The notes below the pieces were generated by a model, which saw nothing but the letters and a program-made list of their open reading frames with translations, had not been told where the DNA came from and did no database searches. Positions 16,340 through 25,824 of a stretch of DNA of 64,000 nt are shown here, piece after piece. Every line of letters starts with the position of its first letter. The first letter of the stretch is position 1. Location: assembly GCF_001307195.1 (NCBI RefSeq), contig NZ_CP012808.1, positions 930,001 through 994,000 on the forward strand, written 5' to 3'. A program made the position numbers and the translations under genes. The stretch comes from Acinetobacter equi (GTDB taxonomy: Bacteria > Pseudomonadota > Gammaproteobacteria > Pseudomonadales > Moraxellaceae).

Positions 16340-17563
16340 ATGGATAGAGCAAGTCATCAATCAGATAAAAAACATGCAGTTGTTACAGTTGCAATATGTT
16401 TTCTTATCGCTGTTATTGAAGGTTTAGATATTCAAGCTGCAGGGATTGCGGCAGCTGGTATTCGTGAATATTTTGGTTTAGATAGTTCACAACTGGGTAT
16501 TTTCTTTAGTGCAGGTATTCTTGGATTACTTCCTGGTGCGTTAGTCGGTGGTCGAGTTGCTGACAGAGTTGGGCGTAAGAAAGTATTAATTTGGTCAACG
16601 GCAGTTTTTGCCTTATTCACATTGTGTACTGTGTGGGTAAACAGCTTTAGTTCATTACTTGCAGTACGTTTTCTTGCAGGCGCTGGTCTAGGTGCAGCAA
16701 TGCCAATTTTAATTACTTTAGCATCTGAAGCAGTAACGCCACAAAATCGTGGACGTGCAGTAGGTTTAATGTACTGTGGTATGCCAGTAGGTGCAGCAAT
16801 TTTATCTTTAGTTGCAAGTACTGATTTTGGTACGAATTGGAAAAACATTTTCTATTTAGGTGGTTTACTTCCTATCATTGTTATTCCTGTAATGATGTGG
16901 TTATTACCAGAGTCAAAAGAATTCTTAAAAGCAAAAGAACAGGCAAATACAATAGATCAACAATCTGCTGTACAGTCATCTTTTAAAGATTTATTTAACT
17001 CTAAAAATTTATTCCGTACGATTTTGATTTGGGTAAGTTACTTCTTTACTTTGATGGTTGTTTACATCATGTTAAGTTGGTTGCCTTCATTATTTATGGA
17101 ACTTGGTTTCTCTCGTAAAGAAGGTAGTACTGCTCAGTTCTATTTTATGGTGAGTGCAACAATTGGTACTATAATTTTAGGTATGTTGACGGATCGCTGG
17201 AAGAAAGCATATGTCATTATCTTAATGTATGGTGGTATTTTAGCTGGTTTATTTGCATTGAATGGCGCGAGTTCATTAACGCAAATGTACTGGGCATCAG
17301 CATTGGTTGGCGCTTTTGTTATTGGTTGCCAAGGTGTTTTATATGCGTTTGGTGGTATTGTTTACCCGACTGAATTGCGTGGTACAGGTGTTGGTGTAGC
17401 TTCTGCTGTGGGGCGTGTCGGTGCAATGTTAGGACCAGCCGTTGCAGGTCAATTATTAGCAGCTGGCTTTGGTGCTGCTGGTGTAATTTCTGCTGCAATT
17501 CCATGTATTATCATTTCAGCAATTTTTATGTTGTTCTTGGTACGACGATTACAGCAAGTATAA
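16340..17563 (+). CDS. MFS transporter, aromatic acid:H+ symporter type
   Basis: 407-aa twelve-helix inner-membrane carrier. EGLDIQAAGIAAAGI in helix 1, then GGRVADRVGRKKVLIW in loop 2-3, identify the AAHS subfamily (relatives of MhpT and PcaK). MhpT-like 3-hydroxyphenylpropionate uptake is the closest guess, but no aromatic catabolic genes are adjacent, so substrate is open. I chose ATG 16340 with GAGAGACAGG in front; an open frame reaches back to 16208 but its extra 44 residues are polar and unlike transporters. A strong terminator follows. Confidence 0.82.
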   Translation: MDRASHQSDKKHAVVTVAICFLIAVIEGLDIQAAGIAAAGIREYFGLDSSQLGIFFSAGILGLLPGALVGGRVADRVGRKKVLIWSTAVFALFTLCTVWVNSFSSLLAVRFLAGAGLGAAMPILITLASEAVTPQNRGRAVGLMYCGMPVGAAILSLVASTDFGTNWKNIFYLGGLLPIIVIPVMMWLLPESKEFLKAKEQANTIDQQSAVQSSFKDLFNSKNLFRTILIWVSYFFTLMVVYIMLSWLPSLFMELGFSRKEGSTAQFYFMVSATIGTIILGMLTDRWKKAYVIILMYGGILAGLFALNGASSLTQMYWASALVGAFVIGCQGVLYAFGGIVYPTELRGTGVGVASAVGRVGAMLGPAVAGQLLAAGFGAAGVISAAIPCIIISAIFMLFLVRRLQQV

Positions 17564-17584
17564 TGTTATAAAAGTAAATTTTAT

Positions 17585-17609
17585 AAAAGCTCACTATTAG
17601 TGAGCTTTT
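17585..17609 (+). terminator. Terminator of the MFS gene
   Basis: AAAAGCTCACT / AGTGAGCTTTT with a 3-base loop and T-run. Confidence 0.9.
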
Positions 17610-17691
17610 TCTTTTTATCTGTCTTAAAAATATGTGAGTCAATTTTATTGTATGCTTATCGCGACATAGCTTGAAAATCAGGATAGAAATC

Positions 17692-18324
17692 ATGCGAGAG
17701 AATACAGCACTTATTGTTGTTGATGTCCAAAATGGATTTACTCCAGGTGGAAACCTAGCCGTTGCGCACGCAGATGAGATTATTCCAAATATAAATCAAT
17801 TAGCCCAGTTTTTTGACACTATTATTCTTACACAAGATTGGCATCCAAATAATCATATTTCATTTGCAGAAAATCATGTAAATAAGCAACCCTTTGATAC
17901 GATTGAGCTTGATTATGGAACTCAAGTTTTATGGCCAAAGCACTGTGTACAAGGAACAAGGGATGCAGACTTTCATACAGACTTACACTTACCTCAGGCA
18001 CAGTTAATTATTCGAAAGGGAGTTCATTCGACCATAGATAGTTATTCTGCTTTTATGGAAGCAGATCGAAAAACATCGACGGGTTTGGCCGGGTATTTAA
18101 AAGAAAGACAAATTACAACGGTTTTTATTGTTGGGATCGCAACTGATTTTTGCGTTGCATGGACAGCAATTGATGCATGTGAATTCGGTTTTGACACTTA
18201 TGTCATTGCTGACGCAACAAGAGGAATTGATTTAAATGGCTCTTTGCAACATGCATGGCAAGATATGTTAGCCAAAGGTGTAAAGCGCACTTATATAAAA
18301 GATCTAGTACAATTTAGCCAATGA
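17692..18324 (+). CDS. pncA: Nicotinamidase
   Basis: 210-aa isochorismatase-fold amidase that converts nicotinamide to nicotinate for NAD salvage. Catalytic D11 is in VVDVQNGF, the lysine is in LIIRKGVHSTIDSYS, and the cysteine is in ATDFCVAWTA. The metal site is DWHPNNHISF and the oxyanion region HCVQGT. ATG 17692 has AGGATAG in front; a TTG 21 bases earlier is unlikely. The partner enzyme PncB is encoded 8 kb downstream in the same orientation, but the two are not in one operon. Confidence 0.95.
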   Translation: MRENTALIVVDVQNGFTPGGNLAVAHADEIIPNINQLAQFFDTIILTQDWHPNNHISFAENHVNKQPFDTIELDYGTQVLWPKHCVQGTRDADFHTDLHLPQAQLIIRKGVHSTIDSYSAFMEADRKTSTGLAGYLKERQITTVFIVGIATDFCVAWTAIDACEFGFDTYVIADATRGIDLNGSLQHAWQDMLAKGVKRTYIKDLVQFSQ

Positions 18325-18407
18325 GGCTTCTTTTTTTAGAGAAATAGTGATTTATTTCTTTTAGCTTTGCCTAATCACATGATTTTAATAACTTCAGGAG
18401 TAGGCAA

Positions 18408-19349
18408 ATGTCTGTTCTTTTTAAATTTACCCAGTTTGTTCAAAAAACATTTGCGCTTTGGGTCATCTTTTTTTCAGGGCTCGCATTATATAGCCCTGAA
18501 TCTTTTATTTGGTTAAAAGCTTATATTACGTGGATGCTTGGCATCGTCATGTTTGGTATGGGCATGACCATGACATTGAATGACTTTAAAAGTGTTTTTC
18601 AAACCCCTAAAGCGGTTGCGATAGGTGTTATTGCACAATTTCTTGTTATGCCTGGTTTAGCATTTCTTTTGTGTAAAATTTTTAGTTTACCTGCGGAAAT
18701 TGCAATTGGTGTCATTTTAGTGGGATGTTGTCCAGGTGGAACGGCTTCAAATGTTATTACTTATATGGCAAAGGGTAATACAGCATTGTCAGTTGCTTGT
18801 ACCTCCGTTTCAACAATTTTAGCTCCATTACTTACACCTGCTATTTTTTATGTATTGGCAAGTCAATGGATTGAGATCGATGCATTTTCAATGTTGAAAT
18901 CTATTCTACAAGTTGTGTTATTTCCTATTATTTTAGGTTTGATCGTAAGATCTATTTTAAAACAAAAAGTGAATCATTATATTCAGGTGATGCCTTTAAT
19001 TTCTGTAATTGCAATTGTTGCGATTGTTGCAGCAATTATTGCAGGTAGTAAGGCTCAAATTTTGGAATCAGGGTTGCTCATTTTAGGCGTTGTTATACTG
19101 CATAATGGTTTAGGCTTATTATTAGGCTATTGGGCAGGTCGCTTTTTCCATTTATCAGAGCCAGATTGCAAGGCAATTTCTATAGAAGTGGGTATGCAAA
19201 ATTCTGGTCTTGGCGTTGCTTTAGCTGCAGTACATTTTGCAATGTCACCGATTACGGCAGTACCGAGTGCAATTTTTAGTTTATGGCACAATATTTCTGG
19301 AGCAACACTTGCAACGTATTGGGCAATGAAAGCAAAACCAAAGAAATAA
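18408..19349 (+). CDS. Bile acid:sodium symporter (BASS) family transporter
   Basis: 313-aa polytopic inner-membrane protein with about ten hydrophobic helices. MFGMGMTMTLNDF near residue 47, VGCCPGGTASNVITYMAKGN and EVGMQNSGLGVAL are diagnostic of the BASS family (YocS/PanS type). Bacterial members move organic anions such as ketopantoate or keto acids with sodium; the substrate here is not evident. AGGAG lies upstream, a 83-bp gap separates it from pncA, and it ends in a strong terminator. Confidence 0.87.
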   Translation: MSVLFKFTQFVQKTFALWVIFFSGLALYSPESFIWLKAYITWMLGIVMFGMGMTMTLNDFKSVFQTPKAVAIGVIAQFLVMPGLAFLLCKIFSLPAEIAIGVILVGCCPGGTASNVITYMAKGNTALSVACTSVSTILAPLLTPAIFYVLASQWIEIDAFSMLKSILQVVLFPIILGLIVRSILKQKVNHYIQVMPLISVIAIVAIVAAIIAGSKAQILESGLLILGVVILHNGLGLLLGYWAGRFFHLSEPDCKAISIEVGMQNSGLGVALAAVHFAMSPITAVPSAIFSLWHNISGATLATYWAMKAKPKK

Positions 19350-19370
19350 CCTTAGATAATTCATTATATA

Positions 19371-19394
19371 AAAAGCCTGCATATGCAGGCTTTT
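19371..19394. terminator. Bidirectional terminator (BASS gene / Smp-like gene)
   Basis: AAAAGCCTGCAT / ATGCAGGCTTTT perfect 12-bp arms between two convergent genes. Confidence 0.9.
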
Positions 19395-19421
19395 TATATA
19401 ACTAATAATAAAGTTTTAAAA

Positions 19422-20660
19422 TTATTTTGCCTTTAAAATTTCAGTTCGAATATTTTGTGCAAGTTCAGCATATTCAATATCCATTCCATTAATCATAAAT
19501 GCATGGCGAGTTAGTACATTTGTTGGTGATGGAAAACTCATTAACTCATAATGAGTCGAAAGTGTTTTGAGTAAGTCTTTTGGTAAATGCACAGCACTTT
19601 CTTTAGCTGAAAGCTGCTTGACCAAACGACTAGCTGCTTGTGCTGAAGAAAGCTGCATTGCTTCCACTTCACTTGAGATGGCACTACGTGTTTGCAAAAC
19701 AAATCGCTTATCTTCACGGTAACGTTTGTACAGTACTTCAGATAATAACTGGAATACAGTACTAATCATCGTTAAGCATTCAGCTGCATTCGGTTTGTTC
19801 GCCAAAATACTGATGGTTGTACCTTCTGCATTAAACGCTTGTATTGTTTTTATGTCAGAACAATTTAATTTGTAATGTTGCACACATAATTCAATACTTT
19901 TGTTTAAAAAGATTTGGCATAAATTAAAGTATGGCGTAGAGACAGATGGAGTTACTGTATCTAAAAGCTGCTTAGGATCATAAAACTGAATGTTTAAAGC
20001 CAAACTATGATCTTCTTGATATTCCTGTTTCGGATCTTTAGCAATTTTTTGTGAATGAGGTGAACCCTGAGCTTGAGCAATGACTAAAGCAGCATTATGT
20101 TTTTGTTGTTCAATAGCATGGGTGAGTTGTTGAATTTCTGTATTTAGCTGTTTTTCTCTATTAATACGTGTCAAATATTCTGTACGACTAGGACGAGCAA
20201 TAGCACGATAAACGAGCCAAAGAAAAACATAAATAATAAACGATGCTAAAATTGCTAACCATTGTGTACGTAAAATTTCACCAATACTCGGTTTAATTAA
20301 CGTAATTTCGATTCGGCCAATTTTTTTCTCATTTAATAGTGCATCGCGAACAAAAATTTCACCTTCACGTGTTTTTGACATTCCTCCAGTCGCAAGTACT
20401 TGGTTATTCGCATCCAAAATACGAATTGATGCAATATTAGGATTTGTCGCAAATCGCCCAGCAAGTAAAGCAAGCGATACTGTATTTGCAGGTTCAAGCT
20501 CAGAAAGGCTATCTGTAACCAGTTGACTGGTAATCAATTGCCCTTGATTAGCTCGGTTTTCATTTAATTGATGAGTCGTTGCAAGAACTAAAATAAAGGT
20601 CTGCAATATAAAACTTACAATCAGTAGGCTAGCAAATAGCCCTTGTCTAGGCGCATTCAA
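19422..20660 (-). CDS. Smp/YtjB-like inner membrane protein with extra cytoplasmic domain
   Basis: 412 aa from TTG 20660 (GGAAG at good spacing; no in-frame ATG nearby). One transmembrane helix (about 8-28) precedes a periplasmic domain (30-130, ASIRILDANNQVLATGG) and a second helix (about 137-158). A coiled coil (165-195) and a 200-residue cytoplasmic region I do not recognise follow. The first half and the divergent position against serB match E. coli smp/ytjB, but that protein is only about 214 aa. The C-terminal half lacks kinase or cyclase motifs. Confidence 0.68.
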   Translation of the reverse strand: MNAPRQGLFASLLIVSFILQTFILVLATTHQLNENRANQGQLITSQLVTDSLSELEPANTVSLALLAGRFATNPNIASIRILDANNQVLATGGMSKTREGEIFVRDALLNEKKIGRIEITLIKPSIGEILRTQWLAILASFIIYVFLWLVYRAIARPSRTEYLTRINREKQLNTEIQQLTHAIEQQKHNAALVIAQAQGSPHSQKIAKDPKQEYQEDHSLALNIQFYDPKQLLDTVTPSVSTPYFNLCQIFLNKSIELCVQHYKLNCSDIKTIQAFNAEGTTISILANKPNAAECLTMISTVFQLLSEVLYKRYREDKRFVLQTRSAISSEVEAMQLSSAQAASRLVKQLSAKESAVHLPKDLLKTLSTHYELMSFPSPTNVLTRHAFMINGMDIEYAELAQNIRTEILKAK

Positions 20661-20737
20661 CGTAAACTTCCAAAGTAATTTTACTGAATTTCGATTATGA
20701 TTCTTACAATAGTTGTAGCTCAGACCAGAGTCAATTC

Positions 20738-21958
20738 ATGCGAGAAATCATTCTTATATCATTTTTAGGACCTGACCAACCTAATCAATTTACACGATTA
20801 ATGCAGGTTCTGTCCGCTCATTCCTTACAAATCCTAGATGTTGGCCAAGCAGTGATTCATAATCAGCTGACTTTGGGTATTGTTGTATCATCAGATGATC
20901 AAACTGCTACGGCTTTAGCCATGAAGGATATTCTGATTTTAGCACATGAAATTGGCTTAACTGTGCGTTTTAAACCAATATCTACATCAGTTTATGAACA
21001 ATGGGTTAGTGAGGGTGGTCGTACACGCTATATTGTGACTGCTTTGGCACCAGAATTAGAAGCATCTCACTTACAAGCTGTGACAAAAATTGTTTCAAGC
21101 CAGGGCTTTAATATTGAAACAGTTACCCGTTTATCAGGTCGCCCATCTTTAGATCAACAAAATTCAAAACCAAAACGTGCATGTGTGCAATTTGGTTTGA
21201 GTGGTCAAATGTTAGATGCAGTGGCAATGCGTGCTGCTTGTTTGAGTTTATCGAGTGAATTAAATGTCGATGTAGCGGTTCAAGAAGATAATATTTATCG
21301 CCGTAATCGTCGTTTAGTTTGTTTTGACATGGATTCAACGTTAATTGAACAAGAAGTCATTGATGAACTTGCAAAAGAAGCAGGGGTAGGTGAGCAAGTT
21401 GCAGAAATTACAGAGCGAGCAATGCAAGGTGAGCTTGATTTTCAACAAAGTTTTAGAGCACGTGTCGCATTATTAAAAGGAATGGATGCATCTGTTTTAC
21501 CTAAGATCGCAGAACGTTTAACGATTACAGAGGGTGCAGAACAGTTAATTTCAACGCTAAAAGCCTTGGGTTATCGTACCGCTATTTTGTCGGGAGGTTT
21601 CCAATACTTTGCTGAATATTTACAAGCAAAATTAGGTATAGATGAAGTACATGCAAATAATCTCGATGTTCAAGATGGTATGGTAACTGGCGAAGTGACA
21701 GGGCATATTGTAGATGGTGCTCGAAAGGCATTATTGTTAACAAAAATTGCTGAACAAATGGGTATTTCACTTGAGCAAACAATTGCTGTTGGTGACGGTG
21801 CAAATGATTTACCTATGCTTTCAATTGCGGGTCTAGGTGTTGCCTTTAGAGCAAAACCATTAGTGCGTCAAAATGCCAATCAAGCAATTTCTAGTGTTGG
21901 TTTAGATGGTGTTTTATATCTTCTTGGTGTGCATGATAAAGACTTAACAAGAGCTTAA
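20738..21958 (+). CDS. serB: Phosphoserine phosphatase
   Basis: 406-aa HAD-family enzyme that catalyses the last step of serine biosynthesis. Two ACT-like regulatory domains occupy residues 1-180 (beginning EIILISFLGPDQPNQFTRLM). The catalytic part then shows CFDMDSTLIEQEVIDELA (motif I), LSGGFQYFAEYL (motif II), a lysine in GARKALLL and VGDGANDLPMLSIAG (motif IV). It is longer than E. coli SerB (322 aa) because of the double ACT region, as in Pseudomonas and mycobacterial forms. It ends with a strong hairpin. Confidence 0.96.
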   Translation: MREIILISFLGPDQPNQFTRLMQVLSAHSLQILDVGQAVIHNQLTLGIVVSSDDQTATALAMKDILILAHEIGLTVRFKPISTSVYEQWVSEGGRTRYIVTALAPELEASHLQAVTKIVSSQGFNIETVTRLSGRPSLDQQNSKPKRACVQFGLSGQMLDAVAMRAACLSLSSELNVDVAVQEDNIYRRNRRLVCFDMDSTLIEQEVIDELAKEAGVGEQVAEITERAMQGELDFQQSFRARVALLKGMDASVLPKIAERLTITEGAEQLISTLKALGYRTAILSGGFQYFAEYLQAKLGIDEVHANNLDVQDGMVTGEVTGHIVDGARKALLLTKIAEQMGISLEQTIAVGDGANDLPMLSIAGLGVAFRAKPLVRQNANQAISSVGLDGVLYLLGVHDKDLTRA

Positions 21959-21977
21959 AAGGTTTTTAGTGGTTCAT

Positions 21978-22005
21978 AAAAGTGTGACATATTTGTCACA
22001 CTTTT
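21978..22005 (+). terminator. Terminator of serB
   Basis: AAAAGTGTGACA / TGTCACACTTTT with a 4-base loop and T-run. Confidence 0.92.
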
Positions 22006-22382
22006 TTAATTCTAGATTAAATGAAAACTTAGAAAATATATGATTATCATGTCATAAGTAACAACGATAATGATGATAGAAAAAAACTAATTTTAGCTAA
22101 AAAACACAGGGTTTTTATTTGTAATGACACTGGAATAAAGGCATGACGTCATTTTTCGAGAAGTTATAAAATTTTAAAATGTAATTACAATATAATATAA
22201 CGACAAGATGTGTCGTTTAATAAAAATACAGCTCTTTTCTTCTGCTAAAAACTCATCATAATGCAAGGCACAGTGTTTAGATCAACACGACCCTATTATT
22301 TTTCTTAATGGTATTTAATGGTAATAAGAGGGTTGGAACGAAGGATTAAAATAGTATTCAGTCCAGCTTATTGGAGGTTCTT
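22006..22382. other. 377-bp leader and promoter region upstream of the 112-aa membrane protein
   Basis: Non-coding. It contains a Fur-box-like GATAATGATGATA (22066-22078), a TGACGTCA palindrome near 22143-22150, a TATAAT hexamer at 22191-22196 and a hairpin AACGACA-AGATG-TGTCGTT at 22199-22217. If transcription starts near the TATAAT, the mRNA leader would be long (about 180 nt). Confidence 0.4.
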
Positions 22383-22721
22383 ATGACCACAGCGAATTTA
22401 GCAAGTATTTTTGGCTTAAGTTTATTAGCTGCTGCTTTAATTGCTGTTTTCTTCTCTCCTTATCGCCGTTGGTTAAGTTTTATGTTGGCTGGTATGGTGT
22501 TTTGGGGATTGTTGGAAGTAGTCCGTTATAGTATTCAAACTGTATTTGAATGGCCTGTTACATACAGTTATTTATTAGCACTTTCTTTTGCAATGGTTCT
22601 ATTAACTTTAGTGTTGTTGAGAGAAGATCGTAAAGCTGAACGTCTTGCAACAGCGAAAAGACATTATATTGAGCATACGCCAGTGTATGATGATGAGAAT
22701 CAGCAATATTCTAGTCGCTAG
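22383..22721 (+). CDS. Small inner-membrane protein, 112 aa, unknown function
   Basis: ATG 22383 with a perfect GGAGG seven bases upstream. Three hydrophobic segments are visible (residues 6-25, about 34-48 and 60-77), then a charged cytoplasmic tail (LREDRKAERLATAKRHYIEH). No signal sequence is apparent and I recognise no family. The strong ribosome binding site and dedicated terminator argue for a real, well-expressed gene. Confidence 0.75.
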   Translation: MTTANLASIFGLSLLAAALIAVFFSPYRRWLSFMLAGMVFWGLLEVVRYSIQTVFEWPVTYSYLLALSFAMVLLTLVLLREDRKAERLATAKRHYIEHTPVYDDENQQYSSR

Positions 22722-22741
22722 AATTTTCTAAAAATATATTT

Positions 22742-22768
22742 AAAAAATGTGCGCTTGCGTACATTTTT
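22742..22768 (+). terminator. Terminator of the 112-aa gene
   Basis: AAAAAATGTGCGC / GCGTACATTTTTT (one G-U pair) followed by more T. Confidence 0.85.
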
Positions 22769-22874
22769 TTTTTCAATAAAATAATGAATGTTGAACAAAT
22801 ATCAGATATAAATAAAGAATGCTATGTTAGCATGTCGATGTTTATTTTTTAAAATTACAATAGGCTAAACTGTC

Positions 22875-23354
22875 ATGAATTTTTCTTCGATACCTGTCGT
22901 GAAACTTCCCTTATTTGACGTTAGTACAGATCCTTTAGATCTTTTAGTTGCTGGCTTAGTGTTGCGTATGAAGCAGCTTTCACGTACAAATCCTAAATTT
23001 ATCGAATTAGTTCATGAACGTCAGTTCCGCATTCAAATTGGTACAGATTTAGGCGTAGCTCGTCAAATTATTGTAGATCATGGAAATATTAGTACTGTTG
23101 CAGGAGCAAATGAACCTGCTGACTTTACATTGCAATTCGCCGATAGTGAACAAGGCTTTAAGACCTTAATTAAAGGGGATGCATCTTTGTTTATGGCAGG
23201 TATGCAAGATGGTTCTATTAAAATGGAAGGTGATTTTGGTTTATTGGTGTGGTTTAACCAAGCTGCAAAATTAATTCCACCTAAATTACCAAAACCTGTT
23301 AAAGAAAAGATTAAAGTGGCACGTGCTTTTATTAAAGAAAAGACAGGTAAATAA
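22875..23354 (+). CDS. SCP2 sterol-carrier-domain protein
   Basis: 159-aa soluble protein. Residues about 45-140 form an SCP2-type lipid-binding fold (FRIQIGTDLGVARQIIVDHG, ADFTLQFADSEQGFKTLIKGDASLFMAGMQDGSIKMEGD). The GSIKMEGD segment is typical. Related small SCP2 proteins include UbiT/YhbT, accessory proteins of ubiquinone synthesis, but the partner genes ubiU/ubiV are not here, so I keep the family name. The C terminus is lysine-rich. Confidence 0.78.
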   Translation: MNFSSIPVVKLPLFDVSTDPLDLLVAGLVLRMKQLSRTNPKFIELVHERQFRIQIGTDLGVARQIIVDHGNISTVAGANEPADFTLQFADSEQGFKTLIKGDASLFMAGMQDGSIKMEGDFGLLVWFNQAAKLIPPKLPKPVKEKIKVARAFIKEKTGK

Positions 23355-23408
23355 TTTTTTTTTTACTTAGTTCATTTTTAAATAAATGAACCAAGAATGG
23401 TTGAAAAT

Positions 23409-23437
23409 AAAAGCCCTCACCGAAGTAGAGGGCTTTT
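23409..23437. terminator. Bidirectional terminator (SCP2 gene / dtd)
   Basis: AAAAGCCCTC / GAGGGCTTTT with a 9-base loop between convergent genes. Confidence 0.9.
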
Positions 23438-23447
23438 TTATACGTAT

Positions 23448-23891
23448 TTATAATTCAACTTCTAAATTGAAAGTTACTGGTCCATCATTAACCAAATGAA
23501 CTTTCATATCTGCTGCAAAAATGCCAGTTTGTACATTTGGAAAAAGTGATTTTGTATAATCAACTAATTGCTCATAGAGTATTTTTGCTTCATTAGGTGG
23601 CATAGCTGGACCAAAATCTGGACGTAATCCCTTTTGTGTTTGTGCCATTAAGGTAAATTGTGAAACAAGTAATAAGCCACCATTTGCTTGGCTAATGTTC
23701 CACCCCATTTTGCCATCTTCATCATCAAAAAAACGATATTTTAAGATTTTATCGATGAGTTTTTTCCCAATATCTAAATTATCATTTTTCCCAATTCCAA
23801 GAAAAACTAAAATGCCATGTTCTATTTTCCCGGTCGTTTGACCGTCAACAACAACTTTTGCTTCTAGAACTCGTTGCAATAAAGCTCGCAT
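23448..23891 (-). CDS. dtd: D-aminoacyl-tRNA deacylase
   Basis: 147-aa DTD enzyme that recycles tRNA mischarged with D-amino acids. It starts MRALLQRVLEAKVVVDG, has the catalytic strand LLVSQFTLMAQTQKG and ends with the second motif NDGPVTFNLEV. Length is canonical (about 145 aa). Confidence 0.96.
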   Translation of the reverse strand: MRALLQRVLEAKVVVDGQTTGKIEHGILVFLGIGKNDNLDIGKKLIDKILKYRFFDDEDGKMGWNISQANGGLLLVSQFTLMAQTQKGLRPDFGPAMPPNEAKILYEQLVDYTKSLFPNVQTGIFAADMKVHLVNDGPVTFNLEVEL

Positions 23892-24124
23892 AACACAACC
23901 ATTTATATTGATTTTTAAAATATTAGAATTGTATCAAATTTATAAAAAGAGAGATCTTATTAGAAACAAAGCACCAAGATATTGATATTCAGTGGGAATA
24001 AAATTTTAGAAGGATCTCGTTATTTAATAAAGCGATTAAAATTATAAAATTTATCTGTTTTACCAATTTGTTTAAATATTATAACTTATCCGTGCAGGAA
24101 AGGTATATTTTGAGAGATAAGACG

Positions 24125-25642
24125 ATGTTTAAGCGTTCTTTGTTAGTTGCAATGTTAGCAACTGCAACAGCAGCAACACAAGCTGCGCCATTAACTAAAG
24201 ATAACGGTGCTCCAGTTGGTGATAACCAAAACTCTATCACAGCGGGCCCAAATGGTTCTACTTTACTTCAAGACGTTCAGTTAGTTCAAAAACTTCAACG
24301 TTTTGGTCGTGAGCGTATTCCTGAGCGTGTTGTACATGCTCGTGGTACTGGTGCTTATGGTGAGTTTGTTGCAACTAAAGACTTATCTGATCTTACTCTT
24401 GCTTCATTATTTAAAGCAGGAACAAAAACTCCGGTATTCTTACGTTTTTCTACCGTAATTCATGGTAAAGGTTCTCCAGAAACTTTACGTGACCCACATG
24501 GTTTCGCTATTAAATTCTATACTCAAGAAGGTAACTGGGATTTAGTTGGTAACCAAACTCCAGTATTCTTTATTCGTGATGCAATAAAATTCCCTGATTT
24601 CATTCATGCAATGAAACCAAGCCCAGTAAATAACGTTCAAGATGCAAATCGTGTATTTGACTTCTTACAAAGCCAACCTTGGTCTGTAAACATGTTGACT
24701 TACGTTTACGGTAAACAAGGTGTTCCAACAAGTTACCGTGAACAAGATGGTTTTGGTGTTCACGCATACAAGTTGTATAACGACAAAGGCGAATACAAAT
24801 ATGTTAAATTCAACTTCCGCTCTAAACAAGGCGTGAAAGGTCTTAACGTTAAAGAAGCGATGGAACAACAAGGTAAAGATTTCAATCACTTAACAAATGA
24901 TCTTTACAACAATATCAACGCTGGTAACTTCCCTAAATGGGATCTTTATATCCAAGTATTGGATCCTAAAGATTTAAACAGCTTAGAGTTTGATCCACTA
25001 GATCCAACAAAAATCTGGCCAACTGAAATGTTCCCAGAAACTAAAGTAGGTACTTTGACATTAAATCGTATGCCAAAGAACTTCTTTAACGAAACTGAGC
25101 AATCTGCTTTCGCTCCAGGTAACTTAGTTCCAGGTATTGAGCCATCAGAAGACCGCTTATTACAAGGTCGTGTGTTCTCTTATTCTGATACTCAAATGTA
25201 TCGTTTAGGTGCGAACCACCAACAAATTCCTGTAAATCGTCCAGTTGTTAAAGTAAATAACAACAACCAAGATGGTTTCATGAATATGTCTGAAACTGAT
25301 TCTAACGTGAACTACGAGCCGAGCCGTATTGATCCTAAGCCATCAACTCCTTCTGCTCGTGCAGTACAAACACCATTAACTGGTCATGTACAACAAGCTC
25401 CAGTGAAAGAGCAAAATTTCAAGCAAGCTGGTGAACTTTACCGTTCATACACTGCGAAAGAGAAAGATGACTTAATCATGAACTTAGCTGCTGACCTTGG
25501 TAATGTTAAAGATGCAGAAACTAAGAACATCATGTTGTCTTACTTCTATAAAGCAGATATGGACTACGGTACTCGCTTAACTAAAGCAACAAAGGGTGAC
25601 CTTGCTACTGTTAAAGCAAAAGCTGCGAAATTGAAAGACTAA
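24125..25642 (+). CDS. katA: Periplasmic monofunctional haem catalase
   Basis: 505 aa from ATG 24125 (GAGATAAG upstream). A Sec signal peptide (MFKRSLLVAMLATATAATQA) sends it to the periplasm. Distal haem residues are H71 (VVHARGTGAYG) and the asparagine in LVGNQTPVFFIRDAIKFPD, and the proximal tyrosine is in RVFSYSDTQMYRLGANHQQIP. Small-subunit clade-3 type size. A TTG at 24068 would add 19 residues before the signal peptide and was rejected. The ankyrin protein gene that follows resembles the katB-ankB pair of Pseudomonas aeruginosa. Confidence 0.93.
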   Translation: MFKRSLLVAMLATATAATQAAPLTKDNGAPVGDNQNSITAGPNGSTLLQDVQLVQKLQRFGRERIPERVVHARGTGAYGEFVATKDLSDLTLASLFKAGTKTPVFLRFSTVIHGKGSPETLRDPHGFAIKFYTQEGNWDLVGNQTPVFFIRDAIKFPDFIHAMKPSPVNNVQDANRVFDFLQSQPWSVNMLTYVYGKQGVPTSYREQDGFGVHAYKLYNDKGEYKYVKFNFRSKQGVKGLNVKEAMEQQGKDFNHLTNDLYNNINAGNFPKWDLYIQVLDPKDLNSLEFDPLDPTKIWPTEMFPETKVGTLTLNRMPKNFFNETEQSAFAPGNLVPGIEPSEDRLLQGRVFSYSDTQMYRLGANHQQIPVNRPVVKVNNNNQDGFMNMSETDSNVNYEPSRIDPKPSTPSARAVQTPLTGHVQQAPVKEQNFKQAGELYRSYTAKEKDDLIMNLAADLGNVKDAETKNIMLSYFYKADMDYGTRLTKATKGDLATVKAKAAKLKD

Positions 25643-25663
25643 TTTCGATTAGTTATTCAAATT

Positions 25664-25746
25664 GGTGACTGGTGCATTCGGAGTCACCTCTCAAGAAGCC
25701 CTGTAAAACTCGACTCCTTTCCTGCACCCTAGGGGAGTTTTACAGG
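25664..25746 (+). other. Two consecutive hairpins between katA and the ankyrin gene
   Basis: GGTGACT/AGTCACC (25664-25670 with 25682-25688), then a longer stem CCTGTAAAACTC/GAGTTTTACAGG (25700-25711 with 25735-25746) around a 23-base loop containing CCCTAGGG. Neither has a good T-run. They may protect the katA mRNA 3' end or set unequal expression of katA and the ankyrin gene. Confidence 0.55.
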
Positions 25747-25824
25747 CACTTGATTCCCTTATTTTATCTCATCAAATTTTAATGACTTGTTGTATATGTC
25801 AAAGTACAAATCATGGAGTGGAAA

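Noticed and set aside
22066..22079. Fur box before the 112-aa membrane protein
   Set aside because: GATAATGATGATA matches only part of the 19-bp Fur palindrome and the sequence is AT-rich, so chance matches are likely.
25700..25746. Integron attC site after katA
   Set aside because: The stem is a simple 12-bp hairpin with no GTT/AAC core sites and no cassette array or integrase nearby.
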